Source: RBG-16-66-20 sp040752005
GTDB lineage: Bacteria; Pseudomonadota; Gammaproteobacteria; Burkholderiales; SG8-39
Assembly (NCBI GenBank): GCA_040752005.1
Contig: JBFMFX010000015.1
Span: 1 to 64,000 of the forward strand
DNA: 64,000 bases
Direction of reading: 5' to 3'
Below, in pieces: positions 53,591-62,310 of the stretch. How positions within the stretch are numbered: position 1 is the first letter of the stretch; every line of letters begins with the position of its first letter. The notes beneath the pieces were generated by a model. The model did not search any database. It was not told the origin of the DNA and worked only from the letters and a program-made list of their open reading frames with translations. The translations under genes were made by a program, and so were the position numbers.

Positions 53591-56269
53591 CTATAGCGCG
53601 CGCACGACGCTGACCACGTCGCCGACGCGCCCCGCCTCGACAAAGCCCAGGCGCGCCGCGAGCGCGAGCATGTCGGTGTTGACGTTGAGGATGTGTCCCC
53701 AGAGCGTGCTGTATCCGGTCGCGCGCGCACACTCGCACAACCGCTCGAGCAGCGCGCGGCCGATGCCGCGGCCCTGCCAGTCGTCGGCCACGGCGAGGGC
53801 AAATTCGGCGCTCTCGCCGTCGGGGTTGGGCATGTAGCGACCGACGCCGACCAGCTCGCCGCTTTCCGGGTCGAGGGCGACGAGCGCGAGCTCGCGGTCG
53901 TAGTCGAGCTGGGTGAAGCGCGCGAGCATCTGCGGCGGCAGTTGCGCCATTTCGTGGTGGAAACGCTGGTAGCGCGAGCGCGGCGACAGGCGCTCGAAGA
54001 AGCGCAGCTCCAGCGCCGCATCCTCCGGGCGGATCGGCCGCACCGGAATGCGGCGGCCGTCGCGCAGCGCGATCTCGCCCTCGAGCTCCGCCGGGTACGG
54101 ATGGATCGCCATGTGGCCGTAGCGCGGCGGCGCGGCGCGGCGCCGTCGCTCGATGACCACGCGCGCGTCGGCGATCACCGCGCCGCCCGGGTGCGCGAGC
54201 ACCGGATTGAGATCCATCTCGGCGAGCCAGGCCAGCCCGCACACCATGCGCGAGACGCCTTCCAGGATCGCCGTGAGCGCCTCCATGTCGGCCGCCGGCA
54301 CGTCGCGGTAGGCGGCGAGCAGCCGCGCGACGCGCGTGCGCTCGATCAGCTCGCGGGCAAGCGTCGCGTTGAGCGGCGGCAGCGCGACCGCGGTGTCGCG
54401 CACCGCCTCGACGGCGACGCCGCCCGCGCCGAAGGTGATCACCGGGCCGAACACCGGGTCGGTGGCGACGCCGATCAGCACCTCGCGCTGGTGCGGATAG
54501 CGCAGCATCGGCTGCACCGTCGCGCCCTCCAGGCGCGCCTCGGGCCGCAGCGCGCGTGCGTGCCGCAGCATCGCCTCGAACGCCTCGGCGACCATCTCGG
54601 CGTTGACGAGGTCGAGGCGCACACCGCCGACTTCGGTCTTGTGAGTGATGTCGGGCGAGTGGATCTTGAGCGCCACGGGAAAGCCGATCTCGCGCGCCGC
54701 CGCAACCGCGGCCTCGGCCGTTTGCGCGAGCACCGAGCGCGGCACCGGCAGGCCGAAGAGCGAGAGCAGCCGCTTCGCCTCGTGTTCGGTGAGCACCGTG
54801 CGGCCGGCGGCGAGCGCCTCGTCGCGGATCGCGTTCGCCGCGGCGATGTCCGGTGCGTGCGCCGCGCGCGCCGGCGCGCTCGCCGCGGGCACCTCCATCA
54901 GTTGCCTCTGGTTGCGGCGGTAGGCGCACAAAAACGAGAACGCCTCGACCGCGTTCTCCGGGGTGTAGAAGTTGGGCACGCCGCGCGACTCCAGCCAGGC
55001 GCGCGTCGCGGTCGGGTCCACCCGCCCGAGCCAGGCGGCGAGCACCGGCTTTGCGCGGCCCTCGATCGCCTCGACGAGCGCGCGCGCGGCCGCCTCGGGC
55101 GGCGTTACCGCGACCGGGCTGTACATGGCGAGCAGCGCATCCACGCCAGGGTCGTCGAGCGCCGCCGCGGCCGCCTCGGTGAAGCGTTCCGGCGGCGCAT
55201 CGCCGATGATGTCAATCGGGTTGCCGCGCGACCACTGCGCCGGCAGCTTCTCGTCCAGACGCGCGATCGTCGCGGGCGACAGCACCGCGAGCGGCACGCC
55301 GTTCTCGGCCGCGCTGTCGGCGGCCATCACGCCCGGTCCGCCGCCGTTGGTCAGGATCGCGAGGCGCTCGCCGGGGATGTCCCGCGCCGCGGCGAGGATG
55401 CGCGCGGCGGCGAAGAGGTGGGTGTAGGTCCGCACGCGCACCGTGCCCGAGCGGCGCAGCGCAGCGTCGAACACCGCGTCGCTTCCCATCAGCGCGCCGG
55501 TATGGCTGGAGGCGGCGCGCGTACCCGCGGCGTAGCGGCCGACCTTGAGCACCACCACCGGTTTGGTGCGCGCGGCGGCGCGCAGCGCCGAAAGGAAGCG
55601 GCGCGCATCTCGCACGCCCTCGACGTACATCAGGATCGCCTCGGTTTCCGGGTCGGCGACGAGGAAGTCGAGCACCTCGCCAAAATCTACGTCCGCCGCG
55701 CCGCCGAGCGACACCACGCTGGAGAAACCGATGCCGGTCGGGTACGCCCAGTCGAGGATCGCGGTGCAGATCGCGCCCGATTGCGACACCAGCGCGAGTT
55801 TTCCGGGGCGCGCCGGCACCGGCGAGAAGGTGGCGTTCAGACCCGCGTCAGTGCGCATCAGGCCAAGGCAGTTCGGCCCGAGCAGCCGCACGCGCCCGCG
55901 TTTCGCGGCGGCGAGCATTTCCTGCTGCAGCGCGCGGCCCGCCTCACCCGCCTCGGCGAAACCGCTCGTTAGGACCGCGCAGGCGCGCACGCCCGCCTCG
56001 CCCGCCTCGGCGACGAGCGCAGGTACCGTGCGCGCCGGCGTTACCAGCACCGCCAGTTCGGGCGCGCTTGGCAGATCGGCGAGCCGGGCGTAGCAGCGCT
56101 CGCCAAGGACGCTGCGGTACTTCGGATTGACCGCATACAGTCCGCCCTTCGGGCCGGCGGAGGTAAGATTCTCCCAGACGATGCGCCCGAGCGAGCCGGC
56201 CCGCTCGCTTGCGCCGACGAGCGCGACGCCGCGCGGCGCAAGCAGCGGCGCAAGGCGATGCCGGAACAT
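53591..56269 (-). CDS. Pat-like protein: ADP-forming acyl-CoA synthetase domains with GNAT acetyltransferase
   Basis: 892 aa from ATG 56269. CoA-binding domain (VALVGASERAGSLGRIVWEN), ligase domain (LVSQSGAICTAILDWAYPTG, ASSHTGALMGSDAVFDAALR), ATP-grasp domain (AKRLLSLFGLPVPRS, PVALKIHSPDITHKTEVGGV, DPVFGPVITFGAGG) and a C-terminal GNAT domain (VRPIRPEDAALELRFFERLS, DDWQGRGIGRALLERLCECA). The order equals the protein lysine acetyltransferase Pat/PatZ. The catalytic His of true ADP-forming synthetases (SSHTGAL) is retained, which is usually lost in Pat enzymes, so both activities may exist. Confidence 0.88.
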   Translation of the reverse strand: MFRHRLAPLLAPRGVALVGASERAGSLGRIVWENLTSAGPKGGLYAVNPKYRSVLGERCYARLADLPSAPELAVLVTPARTVPALVAEAGEAGVRACAVLTSGFAEAGEAGRALQQEMLAAAKRGRVRLLGPNCLGLMRTDAGLNATFSPVPARPGKLALVSQSGAICTAILDWAYPTGIGFSSVVSLGGAADVDFGEVLDFLVADPETEAILMYVEGVRDARRFLSALRAAARTKPVVVLKVGRYAAGTRAASSHTGALMGSDAVFDAALRRSGTVRVRTYTHLFAAARILAAARDIPGERLAILTNGGGPGVMAADSAAENGVPLAVLSPATIARLDEKLPAQWSRGNPIDIIGDAPPERFTEAAAAALDDPGVDALLAMYSPVAVTPPEAAARALVEAIEGRAKPVLAAWLGRVDPTATRAWLESRGVPNFYTPENAVEAFSFLCAYRRNQRQLMEVPAASAPARAAHAPDIAAANAIRDEALAAGRTVLTEHEAKRLLSLFGLPVPRSVLAQTAEAAVAAAREIGFPVALKIHSPDITHKTEVGGVRLDLVNAEMVAEAFEAMLRHARALRPEARLEGATVQPMLRYPHQREVLIGVATDPVFGPVITFGAGGVAVEAVRDTAVALPPLNATLARELIERTRVARLLAAYRDVPAADMEALTAILEGVSRMVCGLAWLAEMDLNPVLAHPGGAVIADARVVIERRRRAAPPRYGHMAIHPYPAELEGEIALRDGRRIPVRPIRPEDAALELRFFERLSPRSRYQRFHHEMAQLPPQMLARFTQLDYDRELALVALDPESGELVGVGRYMPNPDGESAEFALAVADDWQGRGIGRALLERLCECARATGYSTLWGHILNVNTDMLALAARLGFVEAGRVGDVVSVVRAL

Positions 56270-56315
56270 GGCCGCGAGTCTAGCCGAGCGCGCGCCGGCG
56301 CCAGGTGGCCTCGGT

Positions 56316-56356
56316 TTGACGCAGGTCAACACTCCGCGGCCTCGGGCGCCTAGCAT
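56316..56356 (+). promoter_or_regulatory. FNR/ANR-type promoter of hsp20
   Basis: TTGACGCAGGTCAA (56316-56329) matches 8 of 10 positions of the FNR box TTGAT-N4-ATCAA, and TAGCAT (56351-56356) is the -10. Box centre to -10 start is 28.5 bp, exactly as at the ccoN promoter (60821-60861). This is a class II FNR layout. Confidence 0.75.
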
Positions 56357-56382
56357 GCCTCCGATCCCGAAAGGAGACTGGC

Positions 56383-56805
56383 ATGGCGAACATCACACGC
56401 TACAGCCCGTTCGATGCCCTGTTCGACGAGCTCGCGCGCGGCTTCTGGGTGAAGCCTCTGCCGATTCCCGGCGGCGCCGAGCTGAAGATGAAGCTCGAGG
56501 TGAAGGAGGACGACAGCGCCTACAAGGTGCAGGCCGAGATCCCCGGCGTGAAGAAGGAGGACATCCAGGTCGAGGTGGACGGCGACCAGGTTTCCATCCG
56601 CGCCGAGGTGAAGCAGGAAAAGGAGGAAAAGAAGGGCGAGAAGGTGCTGCACAGCGAACGCTACTACGGCATGGTGTCGCGCAGCTTCACGCTGCCCAGC
56701 GAGGTGGACGAAAAAGCGACCGAAGCCAGATACAAGGACGGGGTGCTCGAGCTGACGCTGCCGAAGAAGAAGGGCGGCGGCGGCAAGCGCATCGCGATCC
56801 AATGA
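56383..56805 (+). CDS. Small heat-shock protein Hsp20
   Basis: 140-aa alpha-crystallin chaperone. MANITRYSPFDALFDELARG, core IPGVKKEDIQVEVDGDQVSI, RYYGMVSRSFTLPSEVDEKA, YKDGVLELTLPKK and the C-terminal IAIQ (I-x-I-type oligomerisation motif). AAAGGAG precedes the ATG. The upstream FNR-like box suggests expression at low oxygen. The next gene overlaps its stop by 4 bp. Confidence 0.93.
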   Translation: MANITRYSPFDALFDELARGFWVKPLPIPGGAELKMKLEVKEDDSAYKVQAEIPGVKKEDIQVEVDGDQVSIRAEVKQEKEEKKGEKVLHSERYYGMVSRSFTLPSEVDEKATEARYKDGVLELTLPKKKGGGGKRIAIQ

Positions 56806-57260
56806 GGGCCGCGGCGGCGCTCGTCCTTGCGGCGGTGGCGCAGGGGGCCGCCGCGCAAGGCGTGGCATTGCTGACCGAGGGCGCGGTGCGCTACGCCTGC
56901 GGCGGCGCCGGCGTCGAGGAGCGCCAGGCGCTTAAGGCGCTCGAAGGCGAGGCGAACCTGAAGCTCCTGTTTGTGACGCAAAAGCGCGGCGGTTTCCTCG
57001 CCGACGCCGAAGTGACGGTCGCGGACAGCGCCGGCAAGGTGCACCTGCGCACGGTGGCGCCGGGTCCGATATGCGTGCTGCGGCTGCCCGAGGGCCGCTA
57101 CCGGGTGAGCGCCTCGCTCGGGGGGGTGACGCGCACGGCAGCCGCGAACGTGGCGGCGCAGGCGGGCAAACCGCAGAGCCTGGTGTTCACTTTTCCCGGC
57201 GAGAAGTGGGACGGCATCTGGGCCTCCGATGAGGAAAAGGCGGGCGCCCGCTCCCCGTAG
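56802..57260 (+). CDS. Small exported protein, carboxypeptidase-regulatory-like
   Basis: 152 aa. Signal peptide of about 20 residues (ALVLAAVAQGAAAQG). The rest includes two lone Cys (RYACGGAGVEER, GPICVLRLPEGRYRVSASLG) and a beta-sandwich segment of the type that ends PEGRYRV in transthyretin/carboxypeptidase-regulatory folds. No known family beyond this. Coupled to hsp20 by a 4-bp overlap and followed 9 bp later by ccoI, so it may be a periplasmic accessory to respiration or stress. Confidence 0.65.
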   Translation: MRAAAALVLAAVAQGAAAQGVALLTEGAVRYACGGAGVEERQALKALEGEANLKLLFVTQKRGGFLADAEVTVADSAGKVHLRTVAPGPICVLRLPEGRYRVSASLGGVTRTAAANVAAQAGKPQSLVFTFPGEKWDGIWASDEEKAGARSP

Positions 57261-57269
57261 CGCGACGCG

Positions 57270-59738
57270 GTGAGCGCCGCCTGCTTTCATTGCGGCCTGC
57301 CGGTCGAGGCGCGCGGCCGCTGGCGCGCGCAGGTGGCCGGCGCCGAGCGCGACTTCTGCTGCGCCGGCTGCGAGGCGGTCGCGACCGCGATCGCCGCAGG
57401 GGGCTTGGAGCGCTACTACGAGACGCGCACGGCGCCCGCCGCAGCGCCCGACGCGTCCTTCGCGCCGGCGACGGCGTACGATGATCCGCAGGCGCTCGCG
57501 CAGTTCGCCGCGCCCGCGGGCGAGGGGCTCGTCGAGGCGACGCTGATCCTGGAGCGGGTGCGTTGCGCGGCCTGCCTGTGGCTGCTCGAGCAGGCGCTGC
57601 GGCGCGCACCGGGCGTTCGCCGCGCCGACGTCAATTACGCGACGCACCGTGCCCACGTCGTCTGGGATCCGAGCGCGACGCGTCCCTCGGCGATCATCGC
57701 AGCGGTGCGCCGGATCGGCTACGACGCCGCGCCCTGGGATCCGCAGCGCCAGACGGTGGTCGAGCGCGCCGAGCGCCGCGGCGCCCTGTGGCGGCTCTTC
57801 GTCGCCGGTTTCGGCGCGATGCAGGCGATGATGTACGCCTTCCCCGCCTACGTGGACGCCGGCGGCGGCACGCTCGCGCCGGAAGCCGAAAGCCTCATGC
57901 GCTGGGCCGGGCTCGTGCTCACGCTGCCGGTGCTTCTCTTTGCCTGCGGGCCGTTCTTTTCCGGCGCGTGGCGCGAGATGCGGCGCCTGCGGCCCGGAAT
58001 GGATACGCCGATCGCGATCGGCATCGCGGCGGGCTTTGCCGCGAGCGCCTGGGCCACCGTCACCGGCGAGGGTGCCGTGTACTTCGACTCGATCGCGATG
58101 CTGGTGTTTCTGCTGCTCGCGGCCCGCTATCTGGAGCTGGCGGTGCGCCAGCGCGCCGCGCGCACGCTCGATCGCCTGGCGCGCTGGGTGCCCTCGTTCG
58201 CGCTGCGCCTTGCCGATCGCGCCGACCCGGGCTCGGCCGAGCGCGTTCCGGCGCACGCGCTCGTGCCCGGCGACCGGGTGCTGGTTCGCGCCGGCGAGCG
58301 CGTTCCGGCCGACGGCAGGGTGGAGGCGGGCACATCCAGTGCCGACGAGTCGCTGCTCACCGGCGAGCCGGTGCCGGTCGCGAAAGCGCCAGGCTCGCGG
58401 CTTGCCGCGGGCACGCTCAACCTGGAGCAGCCGCTCGTCATGCGCGTCGAGCGCGCCGGCGCGCAGACGCGCGCGGCGGCGATCGCACGCCTTGCCGAGC
58501 GCGCGGCGGCGGCGAAACCGCGCCTGCTGGCGCAGGCCGACCGGATCGCGCACGCGATGACGTGGATCGTGCTCGCGACCGCCTCGGCGGCCGGGCTGGC
58601 CTCAGGCGATCCGTGGACCGCGATCGCGGTCCTGGTCGCCACTTGCCCGTGCGCTCTGGGGCTTGCGGCGCCGCTAGCGCTCGCCACCGCCGCCGGCCGG
58701 CTCAGCGAGCAGGGCGTGGTGCTCACGCGCGCCTCGGCCCTGGAGACCCTTGCGCGCGCGACCGACGTGGTGCTCGACAAGACTGGAACGCTCACGCGCG
58801 GGCGCTTCAGCCTGCGCGAGGTGCGCACGCTCGGCGCAGCGAGTGCCGACGAGTGCCTCGCGCTGGCGCGCGCGCTCGAGGCAGGCGCGAGCCATCCGCT
58901 TGCGCGCGCTTTCGACGGCCCGGGACCGCGCGCAGCCGTCGCCGCTCTGGAAAACGTTCCCGGCCGCGGCATGGCTGCCCTTTGCGCGGGTCGGCGCGTG
59001 CGGATCGGGACCGCGCAGTTCTGCGCGGAACTCGCCGGCTCGCCCGCGCCCTCCGAGCTCGTGCTGGATCCCGCGTTCACCGCGGTCTGGCTTGCCGACG
59101 AGCGCGGTTGGCTGGCGGTATTTGCGCTCGAGGACGCGCCGCGGCCGGACGCGCAGGCGGCGGTGCAAGCGCTGCGCGGCGCCGGGCTCGCGCTGCATCT
59201 GGTGAGCGGCGATCGGCCGGCGGCGGTCGCCGCGTTCGCCGCGCGCCTGGGCATCAGCGCATGCGCGGGCGGGACGACGCCGCAGGGCAAGGCCGCGTAC
59301 GTCGAGCGCCTGCAGAACGAGGGCCGGGTCGTGGTGATGATCGGCGACGGGCTGAACGACGAGCCGGTGCTCGCGCGCGCGCATGCCGCGATCGCGATGG
59401 GCTCGGGGACGGAGGCGGCGCAGGCGCGCGCCGATTTCGTGCTCCTTGCCGAGCGCGGCGAGGCCCGCATCGGCGCAGCGGTCGAATGCTTCGCGGTCGC
59501 GCGGCGCGCCATGCGCATCGTGCGCCAGAATTTCGCCTGGGCGAGCGCCTACAATCTGGCTGCGCTGCCGCTTGCGGCGCTCGGGCAGATCGGCCCGTGG
59601 GAGGCGGCGCTCGGCATGGCCGCCAGTTCCTTGATCGTGGTGCTGAACGCCGCGCGCGCGGCCGCCGCGCCGAACGAGGGCAAAGCGTGGAAAGCCTTTA
59701 CCTCCTCATTCCTCTGTCCGTCGCGCTCGTACTCCTGA
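57270..59738 (+). CDS. ccoI: Cu(+)-exporting P1B-ATPase CcoI for cbb3 oxidase assembly
   Basis: 822 aa, GTG start. N-terminal CcoI-type cysteine motif (CFHCGLPVEARG, DFCCAGCEAVATAI), an HMA domain with CAAC, eight membrane segments, the CPC metal motif (VATCPCALGLAAPLALATAA), TGEPVPV, phosphorylation site DKTGTLT, the P1B HP dipeptide (GASHPLARAF) and the hinge MIGDGLNDEPVL. Supplies copper to the CuB centre of CcoN. Its last 17 codons overlap ccoS in another frame. Confidence 0.95.
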   Translation: MSAACFHCGLPVEARGRWRAQVAGAERDFCCAGCEAVATAIAAGGLERYYETRTAPAAAPDASFAPATAYDDPQALAQFAAPAGEGLVEATLILERVRCAACLWLLEQALRRAPGVRRADVNYATHRAHVVWDPSATRPSAIIAAVRRIGYDAAPWDPQRQTVVERAERRGALWRLFVAGFGAMQAMMYAFPAYVDAGGGTLAPEAESLMRWAGLVLTLPVLLFACGPFFSGAWREMRRLRPGMDTPIAIGIAAGFAASAWATVTGEGAVYFDSIAMLVFLLLAARYLELAVRQRAARTLDRLARWVPSFALRLADRADPGSAERVPAHALVPGDRVLVRAGERVPADGRVEAGTSSADESLLTGEPVPVAKAPGSRLAAGTLNLEQPLVMRVERAGAQTRAAAIARLAERAAAAKPRLLAQADRIAHAMTWIVLATASAAGLASGDPWTAIAVLVATCPCALGLAAPLALATAAGRLSEQGVVLTRASALETLARATDVVLDKTGTLTRGRFSLREVRTLGAASADECLALARALEAGASHPLARAFDGPGPRAAVAALENVPGRGMAALCAGRRVRIGTAQFCAELAGSPAPSELVLDPAFTAVWLADERGWLAVFALEDAPRPDAQAAVQALRGAGLALHLVSGDRPAAVAAFAARLGISACAGGTTPQGKAAYVERLQNEGRVVVMIGDGLNDEPVLARAHAAIAMGSGTEAAQARADFVLLAERGEARIGAAVECFAVARRAMRIVRQNFAWASAYNLAALPLAALGQIGPWEAALGMAASSLIVVLNAARAAAAPNEGKAWKAFTSSFLCPSRSYS

Positions 59739-59827
59739 GCGGCTGGGTGTTCTGGCGCGCGCTCGCGAGCGGCCAGTTCGACGACCTCGACCGGCCCGGC
59801 ACCGACGTGCTCTCGGACGAGGACTGA
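59687..59827 (+). CDS. ccoS: Cytochrome oxidase maturation protein CcoS
   Basis: 46 aa from GTG 59687, overlapping the end of ccoI by 52 bp. One membrane helix (LYLLIPLSVALVLLSGWVFW) and the acidic C-terminus RALASGQFDDLDRPGTDVL typical of CcoS. Needed for heme/Cu insertion into CcoN. Its TGA shares a base with the next ATG (TGATG). Confidence 0.92.
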   Translation: MESLYLLIPLSVALVLLSGWVFWRALASGQFDDLDRPGTDVLSDED

Positions 59828-60810
59828 TGCGCGCGATGCGGCTGCACGCGGCCGGCCGGCCGCTCGTCGCCGAGGCGCTCGCCGTGCCCGAGCCCGCAGC
59901 GGGGCAGGTGCTCGTGCGCGTGCGCGCCTGCGGGGTGTGTCGCACCGATCTGCATATCGCCGACGGCGAGCTGCCGCGCCCGAAGCTGCCGCTCGTGCCC
60001 GGCCACGAGATCGTCGGCGAGGTGATCGCGTGCGGTGCCGGCGCGACGCGCTATCGGGCGGGCGAGCGCGTCGGCGTGCCGTGGCTCGGCTGGTGCTGCG
60101 GTGGCTGCGAGTTCTGCCGCGCCGGCCGCGAGAACCTGTGCGAGCGGGCGCGCTTCACCGGCTACGACCTCGACGGCGGCTACGCCGAGTACGCGCTCGC
60201 CGACGAGCGCTTCTGTTTTCCGGTTCCCGCGCGCTACTCCGATGTCGAGGCGGCGCCGCTGCTTTGCGCCGGCCTGATCGGGCATCGCGCCTACTCGTTC
60301 GCGGGCGACGCAGCGGCGCTCGGCCTGTACGGCTTCGGCGCCGCGGCGCATCTGGTGGCCCAGGTCGCGCGCGCCGACGGCCGGCGCGTCTACGCGTTCA
60401 CGCGGCCGGGCGACGCCGAGGCGCAGGAGCTTGCGCGCGCCTGCGGCGCGCACTGGGCGGGCGGCTCGGACGAAACGCCGCCCGAGCCGCTCGACGCCGC
60501 GCTCATCTTTGCGCCGGTCGGCGCGCTCGTGCCGCAGGCGCTCGCGGCCGTCAAGAAAGGCGGCATCGTGGTGTGCGCCGGCATCCACATGAGCGACATC
60601 CCGTCGTTTCCGTACGCGCTCCTGTGGGGCGAGCGGCGCATCCGGTCGGTGGCGAATCTCACGCGCGCCGACGGTGAAGCGTTCATGCGCGTCGCGGAGC
60701 GCGTACCTCTCAGGATCGAGACCACGGCCTTGCCGCTCGACGAGGCGAACGAAGCGCTCGCGCGGCTGCGCGAAGGCCGGCTCACCGGCGCGGCGGTGCT
60801 GGTGCCCTGA
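59827..60810 (+). CDS. Zinc-dependent alcohol dehydrogenase
   Basis: MDR-superfamily enzyme, 327 aa. Catalytic-zinc motif ACGVCRTDLHIADGELPRPK and GHEIVGEV; structural-zinc cysteines in CCGGCEFCRAGRENLC; Rossmann-type segment LYGFGAAAHLVAQVA, in which the first Gly pattern is GFGAAA. DDLDGGYAEYALA-type motif (GYDLDGGYAEYALA). Inserted between ccoS and ccoN, an unusual place, and just ahead of the FNR-type promoter. Substrate unknown. Confidence 0.88.
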   Translation: MRAMRLHAAGRPLVAEALAVPEPAAGQVLVRVRACGVCRTDLHIADGELPRPKLPLVPGHEIVGEVIACGAGATRYRAGERVGVPWLGWCCGGCEFCRAGRENLCERARFTGYDLDGGYAEYALADERFCFPVPARYSDVEAAPLLCAGLIGHRAYSFAGDAAALGLYGFGAAAHLVAQVARADGRRVYAFTRPGDAEAQELARACGAHWAGGSDETPPEPLDAALIFAPVGALVPQALAAVKKGGIVVCAGIHMSDIPSFPYALLWGERRIRSVANLTRADGEAFMRVAERVPLRIETTALPLDEANEALARLREGRLTGAAVLVP

Positions 60811-60820
60811 GGTGCGGCGT

Positions 60821-60861
60821 TTGATGCAGGTCAAACGCCGTGGTGCAGCAGACCTTAGCAT
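60821..60861 (+). promoter_or_regulatory. FNR/ANR-type promoter of ccoNOQP
   Basis: TTGATGCAGGTCAA (60821-60834) matches 9 of 10 positions of TTGAT-N4-ATCAA. TAGCAT (60856-60861) is the -10; box centre to the expected start near 60869 is about 41.5 bp, the class II FNR spacing. The same layout stands before hsp20. Confidence 0.85.
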
Positions 60862-60881
60862 TGCCGAAGGGAGATACCGAG

Positions 60882-62306
60882 ATGAGCCAGACGGAAAACA
60901 CCTACAACTACACCGTCGTCCGGCAGTTCACGATCGCGGCAGTCGTGTGGGGCGTGGTCGGAATGCTGGTCGGCGTCGTGATCGCCGCGCAACTGCTGTG
61001 GCCGGAGCTCAATTTCGACGTCCCGTGGCTGTCCTACGGCAGGCTGCGGCCGCTGCACACCAACGCCGTCATCTTCGCCTTCGGCGGCTCGGCGCTGTTC
61101 GCCACTTCGTATTATGTCGTGCAGCGCACCTGCCACGCACGGCTATTCTCCGACACGCTCGCCGCGTTCACTTTCTGGGGCTGGCAGGCGGTGATCGTGC
61201 TGGCGGCGGTGACGCTGCCGCTCGGCTACACGCAGGCGAAGGAGTACGCCGAGCTGGAATGGCCGATTGACGTGCTGATCACGCTGGTGTGGGTCGCCTA
61301 CGCGATCGTGTTCTTCGGCACGATCTTCAAGCGCCGGGTGCCGCACATCTACGTCGCCAACTGGTTCTTCGGCGCATTCATCCTGACGGTGGCGATCCTG
61401 CACCTGGTCAACAGCGCCGCGGTGCCGGCGACTTTCTGGAAGTCGTATTCGGTCTACGCCGGCGCGCAGGACGCGATGGTGCAGTGGTGGTACGGGCACA
61501 ACGCGGTCGGATTCTTCCTCACCGCCGGCTTCCTCGGCATGATGTACTACTTCGTGCCCAAGCAGGCCGGGCGGCCGGTCTACAGCTACCGGCTGTCGGT
61601 GGTGCATTTCTGGGCGCTCATCTTCACCTACATGTGGGCGGGACCGCACCACCTGCACTACACCGCGCTTCCCGACTGGGCGCAGTCGCTCGGCATGGTG
61701 TTCTCGCTGATCTTGCTCGCGCCCTCCTGGGGCGGGATGATCAACGGCATCATGACGCTGTCGGGCGCCTGGGACAAGCTGCGCACCGACCCGATCCTCA
61801 AGTTCCTGATCGTGTCGCTCTCGTTCTACGGCATGTCCACCTTCGAGGGCCCGATGATGTCCATCAAGACGGTGAACGCGCTGTCGCACTATACCGACTG
61901 GACGGTCGGCCACGTGCACTCGGGCGCGCTCGGCTGGGTGGGCCTCGTTTCGATGGGTTCGCTCTATTTCCTGATCCCGCGCCTGTACGGGCGCACCGAG
62001 ATGGCGAGCGTGCCGGCGATCAACGTGCACTTCTGGATCGCGACCATCGGCATCGTGCTCTACATCGCCTCGATGTGGATCGCCGGAGTGATGCAGGGCC
62101 TGATGTGGCGCGCGGTCGGCGCCGACGGCACGCTCACCTACACCTTCGTCGAGAGCGTGAAGGCGACGTATCCGTTCTACGCCATCCGCCTGCTCGGCGG
62201 GCTGCTGTACCTCGGCGGAATGCTGATCATGGCCTGGAACGTCTGGAAGACGGTCGCCGGCGCGCGCCCGGTCCAGGCACCCATTCCGGCCCCCGCGTAC
62301 GCGTGA
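60882..62306 (+). CDS. ccoN: cbb3-type cytochrome c oxidase subunit I (CcoN)
   Basis: Catalytic heme-copper subunit, 474 aa from ATG 60882 (GAAGGGAG upstream). Twelve membrane helices. Heme and CuB ligands: PLHTNAVIFAFGGSALFA, WYGHNAVGFFLTAGFLGMMY, TYMWAGPHHLHYTALPDW and VGHVHSGALGWVGLVSMG. High-affinity terminal oxidase for low oxygen, consistent with the FNR-type promoter. Confidence 0.97.
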   Translation: MSQTENTYNYTVVRQFTIAAVVWGVVGMLVGVVIAAQLLWPELNFDVPWLSYGRLRPLHTNAVIFAFGGSALFATSYYVVQRTCHARLFSDTLAAFTFWGWQAVIVLAAVTLPLGYTQAKEYAELEWPIDVLITLVWVAYAIVFFGTIFKRRVPHIYVANWFFGAFILTVAILHLVNSAAVPATFWKSYSVYAGAQDAMVQWWYGHNAVGFFLTAGFLGMMYYFVPKQAGRPVYSYRLSVVHFWALIFTYMWAGPHHLHYTALPDWAQSLGMVFSLILLAPSWGGMINGIMTLSGAWDKLRTDPILKFLIVSLSFYGMSTFEGPMMSIKTVNALSHYTDWTVGHVHSGALGWVGLVSMGSLYFLIPRLYGRTEMASVPAINVHFWIATIGIVLYIASMWIAGVMQGLMWRAVGADGTLTYTFVESVKATYPFYAIRLLGGLLYLGGMLIMAWNVWKTVAGARPVQAPIPAPAYA

Positions 62307-62310
62307 CGCC

